Assembly: GCA_018241895.1 (NCBI GenBank)
Contig: JAFECX010000035.1
Location: 44,735-108,734 of the forward strand
Length of the DNA: 64,000 nucleotides
Direction of reading: 5' to 3'
Source: Pseudomonadota bacterium
GTDB lineage: Bacteria > Pseudomonadota > Gammaproteobacteria > Burkholderiales > Burkholderiaceae_C
In this document: piece after piece, positions 26,545 to 35,639 of the stretch
Layout of the letters: each line of letters opens with the position of its first letter
Position numbering within the stretch: the stretch's first letter is position 1
The notes under the pieces: generated by a model
Databases searched by the model: none
What the model was told of the DNA's origin: nothing
What the model saw: the letters and a program-made list of their open reading frames with translations, nothing else
Made by a program: the position numbers and the translations under genes

Positions 26545-27348
26545 ATGGCCGCGACTCCCGAGGAACTGCTGGCGGCCGGTGACGCCGTCGCCGCGCTGCG
26601 GGCCCTGCAGGCCAAGGTGCGCGGCAACGCCGCCGACGTCCGGCTGCGCATCTTCCTGTTCCAGCTGCTCTGCGTGCTCGGCCAGTGGCAGCGCGCACTC
26701 GACCAGCTCGCCGTCTGCGGCGAAATGAGCGCGGCGACGCTGGCGATGGTCAACACCTACCGCAGCGCCGTGCAGTGCGAGGGCGTGCGCGAAGCCGTGT
26801 TTGCGGGGCGCACGCTGGCGCACGTGTTCGGGCCGCCCGCCGAGTGGGTGGCCCTGCTGGCGCAGGCGCTGCGGCTCGATGCGGCGGGCCAGGCTGGCGC
26901 CGCGGCCGCGGCACGCCAGCAGGCGCTGGACGCGGCAGCACCGAGCCGCGGCACGCTCGACGGCGAACCCTTCGAGTGGATCACCGACGCCGACTCGCGC
27001 CTGGGCCCGGTGCTCGAAGTCGTCGTCGACGGCCGCTACGGCTGGCTGCCGTTCGCGCACCTGTCGGCACTGGACATCGAGCCCGTGGCCGATCTGCGCG
27101 ATCTGGTCTGGGCCCCTGCCCACCTGAGCTTTGCCAACGGCGGCGACACGGTGGCACTGCTGCCCGTGCGTTATGCCGGAACGCCGCTGGCCGAGGGCGG
27201 CGCGCTCGCGCTGGCGCGCAAGACCGAATGGGCCGACATCGGCGGCGGGCAGTACCGCGGGCTGGGCCAGCGCGTGCTGAGCACCGACGCCGCCGAACAC
27301 GGGCTGCTGCAGGTGCGCCGCATCGCGTTCGAGGCGAAGGCGCCCTGA
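26545..27348 (+). CDS. tagJ: T6SS accessory protein TagJ (ImpE/SciE)
   Basis: A 267-residue TagJ/ImpE family protein. It shows an N-terminal TPR-like helical part (LLAAGDAVAALRALQAKVRGNAADVRLRIF) and the conserved C-terminal VEG-type segment here as VVVDGRYGWLPF, with DLRDLVWAPAHLSFANGG and VLLPVRYAG-like strands. TagJ binds the ClpV recognition helix region of TssB in some systems and modulates sheath recycling. It starts 4 bp after the second Hcp gene. Length is normal. Confidence 0.9.
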   Translation: MAATPEELLAAGDAVAALRALQAKVRGNAADVRLRIFLFQLLCVLGQWQRALDQLAVCGEMSAATLAMVNTYRSAVQCEGVREAVFAGRTLAHVFGPPAEWVALLAQALRLDAAGQAGAAAAARQQALDAAAPSRGTLDGEPFEWITDADSRLGPVLEVVVDGRYGWLPFAHLSALDIEPVADLRDLVWAPAHLSFANGGDTVALLPVRYAGTPLAEGGALALARKTEWADIGGGQYRGLGQRVLSTDAAEHGLLQVRRIAFEAKAP

Positions 27349-27378
27349 GCGTCGCCGCCCTCGAGGCCTTCTCGCCCC

Positions 27379-27894
27379 ATGAGCGTTGCGCCCACCGAGA
27401 TCGGACCACGCGACCGGCTGCAGCCGGCACTGCTCGATCGCCTGATCCGCGACGGCGACGCCAGCCGCATCGTGTCCAGGAACGAGCTGCGCCAGGCGGT
27501 GCTGCGCGACCTGTCGTGGCTGTTCAACGCCACGCAGGCGCATCCGCAGTGGAACGAATCGCACCCGACGCTGGCCGGCACGGTGCTCAACTTCGGCCTG
27601 CCACCGCTGGCCGGGCAGCAGTTGTCGAAGATGGACCTGGCGCGGCTCGAGCTCACGATCGCCGAGACCATCCGCCGCTTCGAACCGCGCATCCTGTCCG
27701 AAACGCTCGAGGTGCATGCGCTCGAGCCGGGCAACCTGCTCGACACGCACAACACGATCGAGTTCGAGATCCGCGGCCGCCTGTGGGCACAACCGGTGCC
27801 GCTGGAGATCCTGCTGCGCACGCAGCTCGACCTCGAGGCGGGCCAGGCCGTGGTGCGCGAGGCGCTGGGCGTCGCGCCCGGTCGCGCGCGCTGA
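27379..27894 (+). CDS. tssE: T6SS baseplate protein TssE (gp25-like)
   Basis: A 171-residue TssE, homologue of phage T4 gp25, the baseplate wedge piece that nucleates sheath polymerisation. It has LLDRLIRDG, then the gp25-type core LRQAVLRDLSWLFNA, YFNFGLP-like LNFGLPPLAG and the EFEIRGRLWAQPVPLEILLRT C-terminal strand pair. It lies 30 bp after tagJ and 27 bp before tssF, the standard order. Confidence 0.95.
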   Translation: MSVAPTEIGPRDRLQPALLDRLIRDGDASRIVSRNELRQAVLRDLSWLFNATQAHPQWNESHPTLAGTVLNFGLPPLAGQQLSKMDLARLELTIAETIRRFEPRILSETLEVHALEPGNLLDTHNTIEFEIRGRLWAQPVPLEILLRTQLDLEAGQAVVREALGVAPGRAR

Positions 27895-27921
27895 GCCGCT
27901 CACCCGGCACGGCGGCGCACG

Positions 27922-29799
27922 ATGGATCCGCGGCTCGTTCGCCTCTACGAAGACGAGCTGGCGCATCTGCGCGAGGTCGGGCGCGAATTCGCGCGCGAGC
28001 ACCCCAAGGCGAGGTACCTCGGGCTCGAGGAGACCGAGGTCGCCGATCCCTATGTCGAGCGCCTGCTCGAGGGCTTCGCCTTCCTCACCGCGCGCGTGCG
28101 GCTCAAGCTCGACGCCCAGTACCCGCGGCTGGTCGACCAGATCCTGCAGACGCTGTACCCGAACTTCCACGCGCCGGTGCCCTCGACGATGATCGTGCGC
28201 TTCGCGGTCGATGCGGCGGATCCGAATCTGGCGCGCGGCTTCGAGGTGGCGCGCGGGGCCGCGGTGCGCGCGCTGGTGCGGCGCGGCCAGGACACGCAGT
28301 GCGAGTTCCGCACCGCGCACGCCGTGACGCTGTGGCCGCTCGAACTGCTCGACGCGCGCTGCTTCACGCACGCGCCCGATCTCGGCCTCACGCGGCTGGC
28401 CACGGCGCGCGCGGCCCAGGGCGGGCTGCGCATCCGGCTCAGGGCCGGCGGTGGCCTGAGCTTCGCGCAGCTCGGGCTGGAGCGCCTGGCGCTGCACATC
28501 GCCGCCGAGGACGACGTGGCGTTCCGGCTGCACGAGCTCGCGCTCGGACACCCTCTGGGCACCATCGTCACGCGGCCGGCCTCGGCGGCCGAGGGCCGGC
28601 ACTGGCGCGACGCCGCCAGCATCCTGCCGCTGGGCTATGCCGACGACCAGGCGCTGCTGCCCGAACTGGGGCGCGGCTTCTCGGGCCATCGGCTGCTGCA
28701 GGAGGCCGCCGCGCTGCCGCAGCGGCTGCTGTTCTTCGAGATCGGCGATCTGCGCGAGCGCCTGTGCGACTTCGACGGCAACGAGATCGAGCTCGTCGTG
28801 CTGTTCGAGCGCGGGGTCGGCGATCTGGCCGCCGTCGTCGACGCGCACAGCCTGGCGCTGTTCTGCACGCCTGCCATCAACCTGTTCGCAAAGCGACTCG
28901 ACCGCGTCGTGCTCGGCCCGGGAACGGCCGAGTTCCACGTCGTGCCCGACCGCACGCGCCCGATGGACTACGAGGTGCACAGCATCGAGCACGTCAGCGG
29001 CCACGGCGCCTGCGGTGTCGACGGCGCGCGCGAGTTCGCGCCGCTGTATCGCTGCACGCACCACAGCGGGCGCGAGGGCGACGGCTATTTCGCGCTGCGC
29101 CGCTCGCCGCGGCGCCCCTCCGAGCGGCAGCGACAGCAAGGCGCGCGCGTGCCGACCTACCTCGGTGACGAGGTGTTCCTCTCGCTCGTCGACGGCCATC
29201 ACGGCCCGTACCGCGAGACGCTGCGCCAGCTTTCGGTGCAGGCGCTGGTGACCAACCGCGATCTGCCGGTGCTGCTGCCGCGCGAGGCGGCTGGCGGCGA
29301 GCCACTCTGGCAGCTCGATGCGCCCGGGCCGGTCACGGGCGTCGGTTGCCTGCGCGGGCCGACGCGGCCGATCTCGCGCCGCACCGACGGCGACGCAGGC
29401 TGGCAACTGGTGGGCCAGCTGACGCAGGACCATCTGGCACCGGGCAACGACGCAGAGCATGCGGTGGGGGCCTTGCGCGCGGCACTGCGTCTGTACGGCC
29501 CGGCCGACGACAGCTGGCTGCGCCAGGCCGACGGCTTGCGCGCGCTCGAGGTGCGCACGGTGACGCGGCGGCTGCCCTTTGCCGGCCCGCTCGCCTTCGG
29601 CACCGGCATCGCGCTCGAGCTCGAGATCGACGATGCCGCGTTCCAGGGTGCGAGCGCCTTCTTGCTGGGCTGCGTGCTCGAGCGCTTCTTCGCGCGGCAC
29701 GCCGCCATCAACAGCTTCACGCAACTCACCCTCAGGAGTGCGCAGCGCGGCGTCATCAAGGCCTGGCCGCCACGGCTGGGCGGCAGGACGACGGCATGA
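27922..29799 (+). CDS. tssF: T6SS baseplate protein TssF (ImpG/VasA)
   Basis: A 625-residue TssF. The family opening is DPRLVRLYEDELAHLREVGREFAREHPK, followed by DPYVERLLEGFAFLTARV and YPRLVDQILQTLYPNFHAPVPS. Later motifs include CTPAINLFAKRLDRV, TYLGDEVFLSLVDGHHGPY and LGCVLERFFARHAAINSFTQL. All are characteristic. Full length. TssF binds two copies with TssG and TssE in the wedge complex. Confidence 0.97.
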   Translation: MDPRLVRLYEDELAHLREVGREFAREHPKARYLGLEETEVADPYVERLLEGFAFLTARVRLKLDAQYPRLVDQILQTLYPNFHAPVPSTMIVRFAVDAADPNLARGFEVARGAAVRALVRRGQDTQCEFRTAHAVTLWPLELLDARCFTHAPDLGLTRLATARAAQGGLRIRLRAGGGLSFAQLGLERLALHIAAEDDVAFRLHELALGHPLGTIVTRPASAAEGRHWRDAASILPLGYADDQALLPELGRGFSGHRLLQEAAALPQRLLFFEIGDLRERLCDFDGNEIELVVLFERGVGDLAAVVDAHSLALFCTPAINLFAKRLDRVVLGPGTAEFHVVPDRTRPMDYEVHSIEHVSGHGACGVDGAREFAPLYRCTHHSGREGDGYFALRRSPRRPSERQRQQGARVPTYLGDEVFLSLVDGHHGPYRETLRQLSVQALVTNRDLPVLLPREAAGGEPLWQLDAPGPVTGVGCLRGPTRPISRRTDGDAGWQLVGQLTQDHLAPGNDAEHAVGALRAALRLYGPADDSWLRQADGLRALEVRTVTRRLPFAGPLAFGTGIALELEIDDAAFQGASAFLLGCVLERFFARHAAINSFTQLTLRSAQRGVIKAWPPRLGGRTTA

Positions 29800-29947
29800 G
29801 CGGCGGGTGGACGGCACGCACGCGGGCCTGCGGGCGCGTCGCAACGGCCGCCCCCGCACCCGCACGCACGAGAAAGCTCGCACGCACGCGCGGGCACCCG
29901 CACAAGGACGCCCGCAGGCCCGGGTGCCCGATCGAAGGTGCACGGCG

Positions 29948-31117
29948 ATGAGCGCGGCCGACGAGCGCGCACACGACGAGCGCGCACACGACGAGCGCGC
30001 ACAGGACGAGCGCGCACAGGACGAGCGCGCACAGGACGAACGCGCACGCGACGAGCGCGCGCTCGCCGAGCTGTTCGAGCGCGTGAGCGCCGATCCGTCG
30101 GCCTTCGACTTCTTTGCGCTGCTGCGCCGCGTCGACACCCTGCGGCGCGAGTGGCCGCGCACCGGCGAGGCGCTGCGGCCGCGCCAGGAGGCGTTGCGCC
30201 TGGCGCAGGCGCCCGAGCTCGACTTCGCGCCGGCGCCGCTGCACACGCTCGAGCTGCGCGCCGGACTGCCACCGCGGCTGGCGGTGCGCTTTTTCGGCCT
30301 GCTCGGCCCGCAGGGGCCGATGCCGCTGCACCTGAGCGAACTGGCGCGCGACCGCCTGCTGCACCATGCCGACGGCACCCTGGCGCACTTCCTCGACGTC
30401 TTCCACCACCGGTTGTTGACGCTGTTCTACCGTGCCTGGGCCGAGGCGCAGCCGGCAGTGCAGCTCGATCGTCCCGACGCCGACCGCTTCCGGCACTGGC
30501 TCGTGGCCTGCGGCGGCGCGCCCGAGGACGGCGGCGCGGTGCCGACGGCGGCGCTCGCCTACCAGGCGGGCTGGTTCGCCGACCGCAGCCGTCACCCCGA
30601 GATGCTGTGCAAGGTGATCGGGCGCTATTTCGGCATCCGCGTGCATGTCGAGGAGCATGTCGGCCACTGGCTCGGCATTGCCCAGGCCGATCGCTCGCGG
30701 CTGGGCTGCTCGCGCAGCCGCGCCGAGTCGGGCACGCTCGAGCCCGCGCGGCTGGGTCGCGACGCCAACGCGGGCTCGCGCGTGTGGGATCGCCAGTACC
30801 GCTTTCGCCTGCACCTGGGCCCGCTCGGGCACGACGAGTACTTCGGCCTGCTGCCCGGCGGCCGTGCCTGGGCGCCGCTGCTGCACTGGGTGCGCGTGCT
30901 CGCCGGTCGCGGGCTGCTGTGGGATCTGCAGCTCGAGCTGCGGCCCGAGGAGCGCCCGCCGCCGCGCCTGGGCTCCCGCGCCCGGCTCGGCCTGACCTGC
31001 TGGCTGGGGCGCCGCGAGCCGCCCGCGGGCGCGCGCTCGACACGCGTGCCGCGCTCGCTGCGCCTGCGCCCGCAGACGTCGTTCCTGCTGCGTCGCCAAG
31101 GAGCAACCGATGCCTGA
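29948..31117 (+). CDS. tssG: T6SS baseplate protein TssG (ImpH/VasB) with repeat-bearing N-terminus
   Basis: A 389-residue TssG. The conserved body begins at LFERVSADPSAFDFFALLRRVD and continues with VRFFGLLGPQGPMPLHLSEL, FLDVFHHRLLTLFYRAWAEAQ and NSRVWDRQYRFRLHLGPL (here GSRVWDRQYRF). Upstream of this is a 45-residue leader with six AxDER pentapeptides encoded by 15-bp repeats, not part of the usual family. The first ATG after tssF in frame was used; translation might start later, but no better ATG exists before the conserved body. A 148-bp gap to tssF is unusual for this pair. Confidence 0.92.
   Translation: MSAADERAHDERAHDERAQDERAQDERAQDERARDERALAELFERVSADPSAFDFFALLRRVDTLRREWPRTGEALRPRQEALRLAQAPELDFAPAPLHTLELRAGLPPRLAVRFFGLLGPQGPMPLHLSELARDRLLHHADGTLAHFLDVFHHRLLTLFYRAWAEAQPAVQLDRPDADRFRHWLVACGGAPEDGGAVPTAALAYQAGWFADRSRHPEMLCKVIGRYFGIRVHVEEHVGHWLGIAQADRSRLGCSRSRAESGTLEPARLGRDANAGSRVWDRQYRFRLHLGPLGHDEYFGLLPGGRAWAPLLHWVRVLAGRGLLWDLQLELRPEERPPPRLGSRARLGLTCWLGRREPPAGARSTRVPRSLRLRPQTSFLLRRQGATDA
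29969..30058 (+). repeat. Six 15-bp in-frame repeats encoding Ala-X-Asp-Glu-Arg in tssG
   Basis: Six tandem 15-bp units (consensus GCACASGACGAGCGC) encode AHDER, AHDER, AQDER, AQDER, AQDER, ARDER at the extreme N-terminus of TssG. A partial seventh unit ADER precedes them. The unit length preserves the frame. The product is a strongly charged, probably helical or disordered leader. Confidence 0.95.
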
Positions 31118-33878
31118 CATCTCCCGCACCGCCTCGTTCGGCAAGCTCGATGCCCTCGCCTACAAGGCCATCGAAGGCGCCACCGTGTTCTGCAAGATGC
31201 GCGGCAACCCGTTCGTCGAGCTGCAGCACTGGCTGATGCAGATCCTCAACGCGCCCGACAGCGACCTGCATCGCATCGTGCGCGCCTACGAGCTCGACAT
31301 CTCCGCGCTGGCCGCCGACCTGACGAACGCGCTCGATCGGCTGCCGCGCGGCGCCAGCAGCATCAGCGACATCTCGCAGTTCGTCGACACCGCGGTCGAG
31401 CGCGGCTGGGTCTACGCGTCGCTGATGTTCGGCGAGCACAAGGTGCGCAGCGCCCACCTGCTGCTGGGGATGCTGAAGACGCCCTCGCTGCGCGGCGCGC
31501 TGATGGCGATCTCGCGCCAGTTCGAGAAGGTCAACGCCGACGATCTGGCCGTTCGCTTCGGCACCGTGCTGCAAGGCTCGCCCGAGGCCGCGTCCGCGGC
31601 CAGCACCGGCGCCGCCGCTCCGGGCGAGGCGAGCGATGCCATCGCGCCTGCCGCGATGGGCAAGCAGGAGGCGCTGCGCCGCTACACCACCGACCTCACC
31701 GAACAGGCCCGGAGCGGCAAGATGGACCCCATCGTCGGCCGCGACGACGAGATCCGCCAGGTCGTCGACATCCTGATGCGCCGGCGCCAGAACAACCCCA
31801 TCCTGGTCGGCGAGGCCGGCGTCGGCAAGACCGCGGTGGTCGAGGGCTTCGCGCAGCGCATCGTGCGCGGCGACGTGCCGCCTGCGCTCAAGGACGTGCA
31901 GCTGCGCGCGCTCGACGTCGGGCTGCTGCAGGCCGGCGCGAGCATGAAGGGCGAATTCGAGCAGCGGCTGCGCTCGGTGATCGACGAGGTGCAGGCAAGC
32001 GAGCAGCCGATCATCCTCTTCGTCGACGAGACGCACACGCTGGTCGGCGCCGGCGGTGCGGCCGGCACCGGCGACGCGGCCAACCTGCTCAAGCCGGCGC
32101 TGGCGCGCGGCCATCTGCGCACCATCGGCGCCACCACCTTCGCCGAGTACAAGAAGTACGTCGAGAAGGACCCGGCGCTGACGCGGCGCTTCCAGTCCGT
32201 CACCGTCGAGGAGCCCGACGAGCAGCGCGCCGTGCGCATGATGCGCGGCGTGGCCGCCACGATGGAGCAGCACCACCGCGTGCAGATCCTCGACGAGGCG
32301 CTGGAGGCGGCGGTGAAGCTGTCGCACCGCTACATCCCCGCACGCCAGCTGCCCGACAAGAGCGTGAGCCTGCTCGACACCGCCTGCGCGCGCGTCGCGG
32401 TCAGCCTGCACGCCACGCCGGCCGAGGTCGACGACAGCCGCAAGCGCATCGAATCCCTGGACACGGAGCTCGGCATCATCGGGCGCGAGAAGGCCATCGG
32501 CGTCGACGTCGGCACGCGCGAGGCCGCGGTCAACGACAGCCTGGCGGCCGAGCACGCGCGCCTGGCGGTGCTGGAAAAGCGCTGGAGCGACGAGCGCGCG
32601 CTGGTCGACGAACTGCTCGCGCTGCGTGCGCGCCTGCGCGGCGCACTCGAGGCCGTGCCCCCAAGCGGCAACGCGAAAGCCGCCGCGGCGTCCACTCCCG
32701 CGTCCACTCCCACGTCCACTCCCACGTCCACTCCCGCCTCCACTCCCGTCTCCACTCCCGTCTCCACTCCCGCACTCGACGACGCCGAACGCGCCGCGGC
32801 ACAGGCGCGCCTGCGCGAGGTCCAGTCGCACCTGGCCGCGCTGCAGGGCGAGCAGCCGCTGATCCTGCCCACCGTCGACCACCAGGCGGTGGCCGCCGTC
32901 GTCGCCGACTGGACCGGCATTCCGCTCGGCCGCATGGCGGCCAACGAGATCGAGACCGTGCTCGGTCTGCCCACCCTGCTCGCGCAGCGCGTGATCGGGC
33001 AGGACCACGCGATGCAGATGATCGCCAGGCGCATCCAGACCGCGCGCGCCGGCCTCGACAACCCGAGCAAGCCGGTGGGCGTGTTCCTGCTCGCCGGCAC
33101 CTCGGGCGTCGGCAAGACCGAGACCGCACTCGCGCTGGCCGAGGCGCTGTACGGCGGCGAGCACAACCTCATCACCATCAACATGAGCGAGTACCAGGAG
33201 GCGCACACGGTCTCCACGCTCAAGGGCTCGCCGCCGGGCTACGTCGGCTACGGCGAGGGCGGCGTGCTGACCGAGGCCGTGCGCCACCACCCGTACAGCG
33301 TGGTGCTGCTCGACGAGGTCGAGAAGGCGCACCCGGACGTGCACGAAATCTTCTTCCAGGTCTTCGACAAGGGCTTCATGGACGACGCCGAAGGCCGCTA
33401 CATCGACTTCAAGAACACGCTGATCCTGCTCACCACCAACGCCGGCACCGATCTCATCGCCGGCCTGTGCAAGGACCCCGAGCTGATGCCCGATCCCGAG
33501 GCGATGGCCAAGGCGCTGCGCGAGCCGCTGCTGAAGGTGTTCCCGCCGGCGCTGCTCGGGCGCCTGGTGACGATCCCCTATTACCCGCTGTCCGACGAGG
33601 TGCTGGGCCGCATCGTGCAGCTGCAGCTGGGCCGCATCCGCCAGCGCGTGCAGGCCCACTGGAAGGTGCCGTTCGAGGTCGGCGACGATGTCGTCGCGCA
33701 TGTCGTCTCGCGCTGCACCGAGAGCGAGAGCGGCGGGCGCATGATCGACGCCATCCTCACCAACACGCTGCTGCCCGATGTCTCGCGCGCCTTCCTCGAG
33801 TTCACGCTCGAGGGCAAGCCGGTGCGCGGCGTGCGCATCGGCGTCGCCGACGGCCGGTTCGACTACCGCTTCGAATGA
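31110..33878 (+). CDS. clpV: T6SS ATPase ClpV (TssH)
   Basis: A 922-residue AAA+ disaggregase that recycles contracted TssBC sheaths. An N-domain (LDALAYKAIEGATVFCKMRGNPFVELQHW) is followed by AAA1 with Walker A GEAGVGKT and Walker B ILFVDETH, a coiled-coil middle region, and AAA2 with Walker A GTSGVGKT and VVLLDEVEKAHPDV. The middle region holds an inserted low-complexity run of STPX units (residues 528-555) encoded by 12-bp repeats. ATG overlaps the tssG stop by 8 bp; its own stop overlaps the next start (ATGA). Confidence 0.97.
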   Translation: MPDISRTASFGKLDALAYKAIEGATVFCKMRGNPFVELQHWLMQILNAPDSDLHRIVRAYELDISALAADLTNALDRLPRGASSISDISQFVDTAVERGWVYASLMFGEHKVRSAHLLLGMLKTPSLRGALMAISRQFEKVNADDLAVRFGTVLQGSPEAASAASTGAAAPGEASDAIAPAAMGKQEALRRYTTDLTEQARSGKMDPIVGRDDEIRQVVDILMRRRQNNPILVGEAGVGKTAVVEGFAQRIVRGDVPPALKDVQLRALDVGLLQAGASMKGEFEQRLRSVIDEVQASEQPIILFVDETHTLVGAGGAAGTGDAANLLKPALARGHLRTIGATTFAEYKKYVEKDPALTRRFQSVTVEEPDEQRAVRMMRGVAATMEQHHRVQILDEALEAAVKLSHRYIPARQLPDKSVSLLDTACARVAVSLHATPAEVDDSRKRIESLDTELGIIGREKAIGVDVGTREAAVNDSLAAEHARLAVLEKRWSDERALVDELLALRARLRGALEAVPPSGNAKAAAASTPASTPTSTPTSTPASTPVSTPVSTPALDDAERAAAQARLREVQSHLAALQGEQPLILPTVDHQAVAAVVADWTGIPLGRMAANEIETVLGLPTLLAQRVIGQDHAMQMIARRIQTARAGLDNPSKPVGVFLLAGTSGVGKTETALALAEALYGGEHNLITINMSEYQEAHTVSTLKGSPPGYVGYGEGGVLTEAVRHHPYSVVLLDEVEKAHPDVHEIFFQVFDKGFMDDAEGRYIDFKNTLILLTTNAGTDLIAGLCKDPELMPDPEAMAKALREPLLKVFPPALLGRLVTIPYYPLSDEVLGRIVQLQLGRIRQRVQAHWKVPFEVGDDVVAHVVSRCTESESGGRMIDAILTNTLLPDVSRAFLEFTLEGKPVRGVRIGVADGRFDYRFE
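32691..32774 (+). repeat. Seven 12-bp in-frame repeats encoding Ser-Thr-Pro-X in clpV
   Basis: Seven tandem units TCCACTCCCRYS encode STPA, STPT, STPT, STPA, STPV, STPV, STPA. They sit between the end of the middle-domain coiled coil and the AAA2 lead (TVDHQAVAAVVADWTGIPLG), at a natural linker. The strict TCCACTCCC identity indicates recent expansion. Confidence 0.95.
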
Positions 33879-35251
33879 GCGGCCGCAGCGCGAGGCCAGC
33901 ACCTGGTCATGCACGGCAGAGTGCGCGCTGCGCCGCGCGGCCGTGGGCCGTCGACTTGGCCGCGGCCATCGACCACCTGCGCAACGAGCGCGTCGCCGAG
34001 GCCGAGCCGCTGCTGCTGCGCCTGCTCGAACGTGCGCCGCTGCAGCCCGATGCGCTGCACTTCCTCGGCGTGCTGCGTCACACGCAGGGCCGCATCGACG
34101 AGGCACTCGACCTGATCGGGCGCTCGCTCGCGGCGCTGCCCGACAACGCCAGCGCCTGGAACAACCTGGGCAACGTGCTGCTGCTGGCCGGCCGCGCCGA
34201 CGAGGCCGCCGAGGCCTACGCCAAGGCGGTGCAGTTCAGCGACGGCAAGGGCAACGAGGCCCCGCTGGCGCTGAACAACCTGGGCGTGCTCTACCGCAAG
34301 CTCGGCCGGCTCGACGACAGCGAGCGCGCCTGCCGCCGCGCGCTCGCCCTCGCGCCCGAGTTCGGCGACGCCTGGTACAACCTGTCGAACACGCTGATCC
34401 GCATGGGCCGCATCCACGACGGCCTGATCGCGCACGGCAAGGCGGTGGCCGCCTGGCCCGAGCACCAGCAGTCGCGCCAGGAGGTGATCCGCGCGCTGCT
34501 GCTGCTGGGCGAGAACGAGCGTGCCGCCGCACTGCTGCGCGAGTGGCTCGCCGACGACGCCGGCAACCCGGTGGCGCAGCACATGCTGGCATCGGCCGAG
34601 GGCGCGCAGGCGCCGGCGCGCGCCAGCGACGGCTACGTGCAGCAGGTGTTCGACGGTTTCGCCTCGTCGTTCGACGCCAAGCTCGAGGCGCTCGGCTACC
34701 GCGCGCCGGCGCTCGTGACGCAGGCGCTCGGCGCGCTCGTCGGCACGCCGGCGGCGACGCTCGCCATCGTCGACGCCGGCTGCGGCACCGGCCTGTGCGG
34801 ACCCGGTCTGCGCCCGTTCGCGCGCCGGCTGGCCGGCTGCGACCTGTCTGCCGGCATGCTGCGGCGCGCGAAGGAGCGCGCGCTGTACGACGTGCTGCAC
34901 CAGGCCGAACTGACGCACTACCTCGCGACGCAGCCGGGCGCGTTCGACGCCGTGGTGTCGGCCGACACGCTGTGCTACTTCGGTGCGCTGGACGATGCAC
35001 TGGCGGCCGCCCGCCTCGCCCTGCGGCCCGAAGGCCGGCTGGTCTTCACCGTCGAGGCGCTTGGCGCGGGCCGCGCCGACGATCACGTGCTGCAGTCCAA
35101 CGGGCGCTATGCGCATGGCGAGCACTATCTGCGACGGGTGCTCGCCGCCAGCGGATTCGGCGAACCGAGGCTGCGGCGCGAGACGCTGCGCCTGGAGGCG
35201 GGCGAACCGGTGGCGGGCTGGCTGGTGTCGGCACGCGCGCGCGGTGGCTGA
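33875..35251 (+). CDS. TPR-containing SAM-dependent methyltransferase (COG4976-like)
   Basis: A 458-residue fusion. TPR repeats span about residues 25-230 (PDALHFLGVLRHTQGRIDEAL; NASAWNNLGNVLLLAGRADEAA; LALNNLGVLYRKLGRLDDSE; FGDAWYNLSNTLIRMGRIHDG). A class I methyltransferase domain follows, introduced by YVQQVFDGFASSFDAKLEALGYR, with motif I IVDAGCGTG (Asp300) and motif IV-like VVSADTLCYFG. This matches the predicted TPR-methyltransferase family; substrate unknown. Its start overlaps the clpV stop (ATGA), so it is translationally coupled to the T6SS ATPase. Not a core T6SS gene. Confidence 0.88.
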   Translation: MSGRSARPAPGHARQSARCAARPWAVDLAAAIDHLRNERVAEAEPLLLRLLERAPLQPDALHFLGVLRHTQGRIDEALDLIGRSLAALPDNASAWNNLGNVLLLAGRADEAAEAYAKAVQFSDGKGNEAPLALNNLGVLYRKLGRLDDSERACRRALALAPEFGDAWYNLSNTLIRMGRIHDGLIAHGKAVAAWPEHQQSRQEVIRALLLLGENERAAALLREWLADDAGNPVAQHMLASAEGAQAPARASDGYVQQVFDGFASSFDAKLEALGYRAPALVTQALGALVGTPAATLAIVDAGCGTGLCGPGLRPFARRLAGCDLSAGMLRRAKERALYDVLHQAELTHYLATQPGAFDAVVSADTLCYFGALDDALAAARLALRPEGRLVFTVEALGAGRADDHVLQSNGRYAHGEHYLRRVLAASGFGEPRLRRETLRLEAGEPVAGWLVSARARGG

Positions 35252-35639
35252 TCGCACCCGCCGCCCCGACCGCTGCGCGCTGGCCGCGCGCCGCCGCGAC
35301 GCCGAGTGGGGGATCCACAAGCACGCGATCCATGCCCGCTGGCAGCGCCGTCGCGGCGCCGGTCGGGGCGCGCGCCTGACGCATACCGGCAGCGGCAGCC
35401 TCGCAGCACAGGCCGGCGCGGCCTGTGGCGCGTTCCTGGATGCGCAACCCGATGACCCGTGAGCGTCGGCGCGGGCGGGCCTGCGCCGAAAGATGCCGGG
35501 ATCCATCGCGGAGGCACCGGCAAGGGACTACAGGACGCGCACCGGCCGCCGAAATGGGCGCAGCCGCTGCCGGCCCTGCACCCCTGCGGGTCGGGGCCGG
35601 CCGCTGCAGTTCCCGTACCACCCGACAGGTGACAACAAC
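35252..35639 (+). other. 388-bp gap between TPR-methyltransferase and chemoreceptor genes
   Basis: No protein homology is recognisable in any frame. One forward frame stays open for the first 200 bp (an Arg/Ala-rich string containing EWGIHKHAIHARW) but lacks a start with a ribosome site. No convincing hairpin terminator or promoter was found, although a promoter for the chemoreceptor must lie here if it is separately transcribed. Confidence 0.4.

Noticed and set aside
26446..34106. Very long minus-strand open frames (over 1,000 codons) opposite the T6SS genes
   Set aside because: They are antisense shadows created by 70% GC third-codon bias; their products are Arg/Ala/His-rich without motifs, while the plus strand carries clear T6SS proteins.
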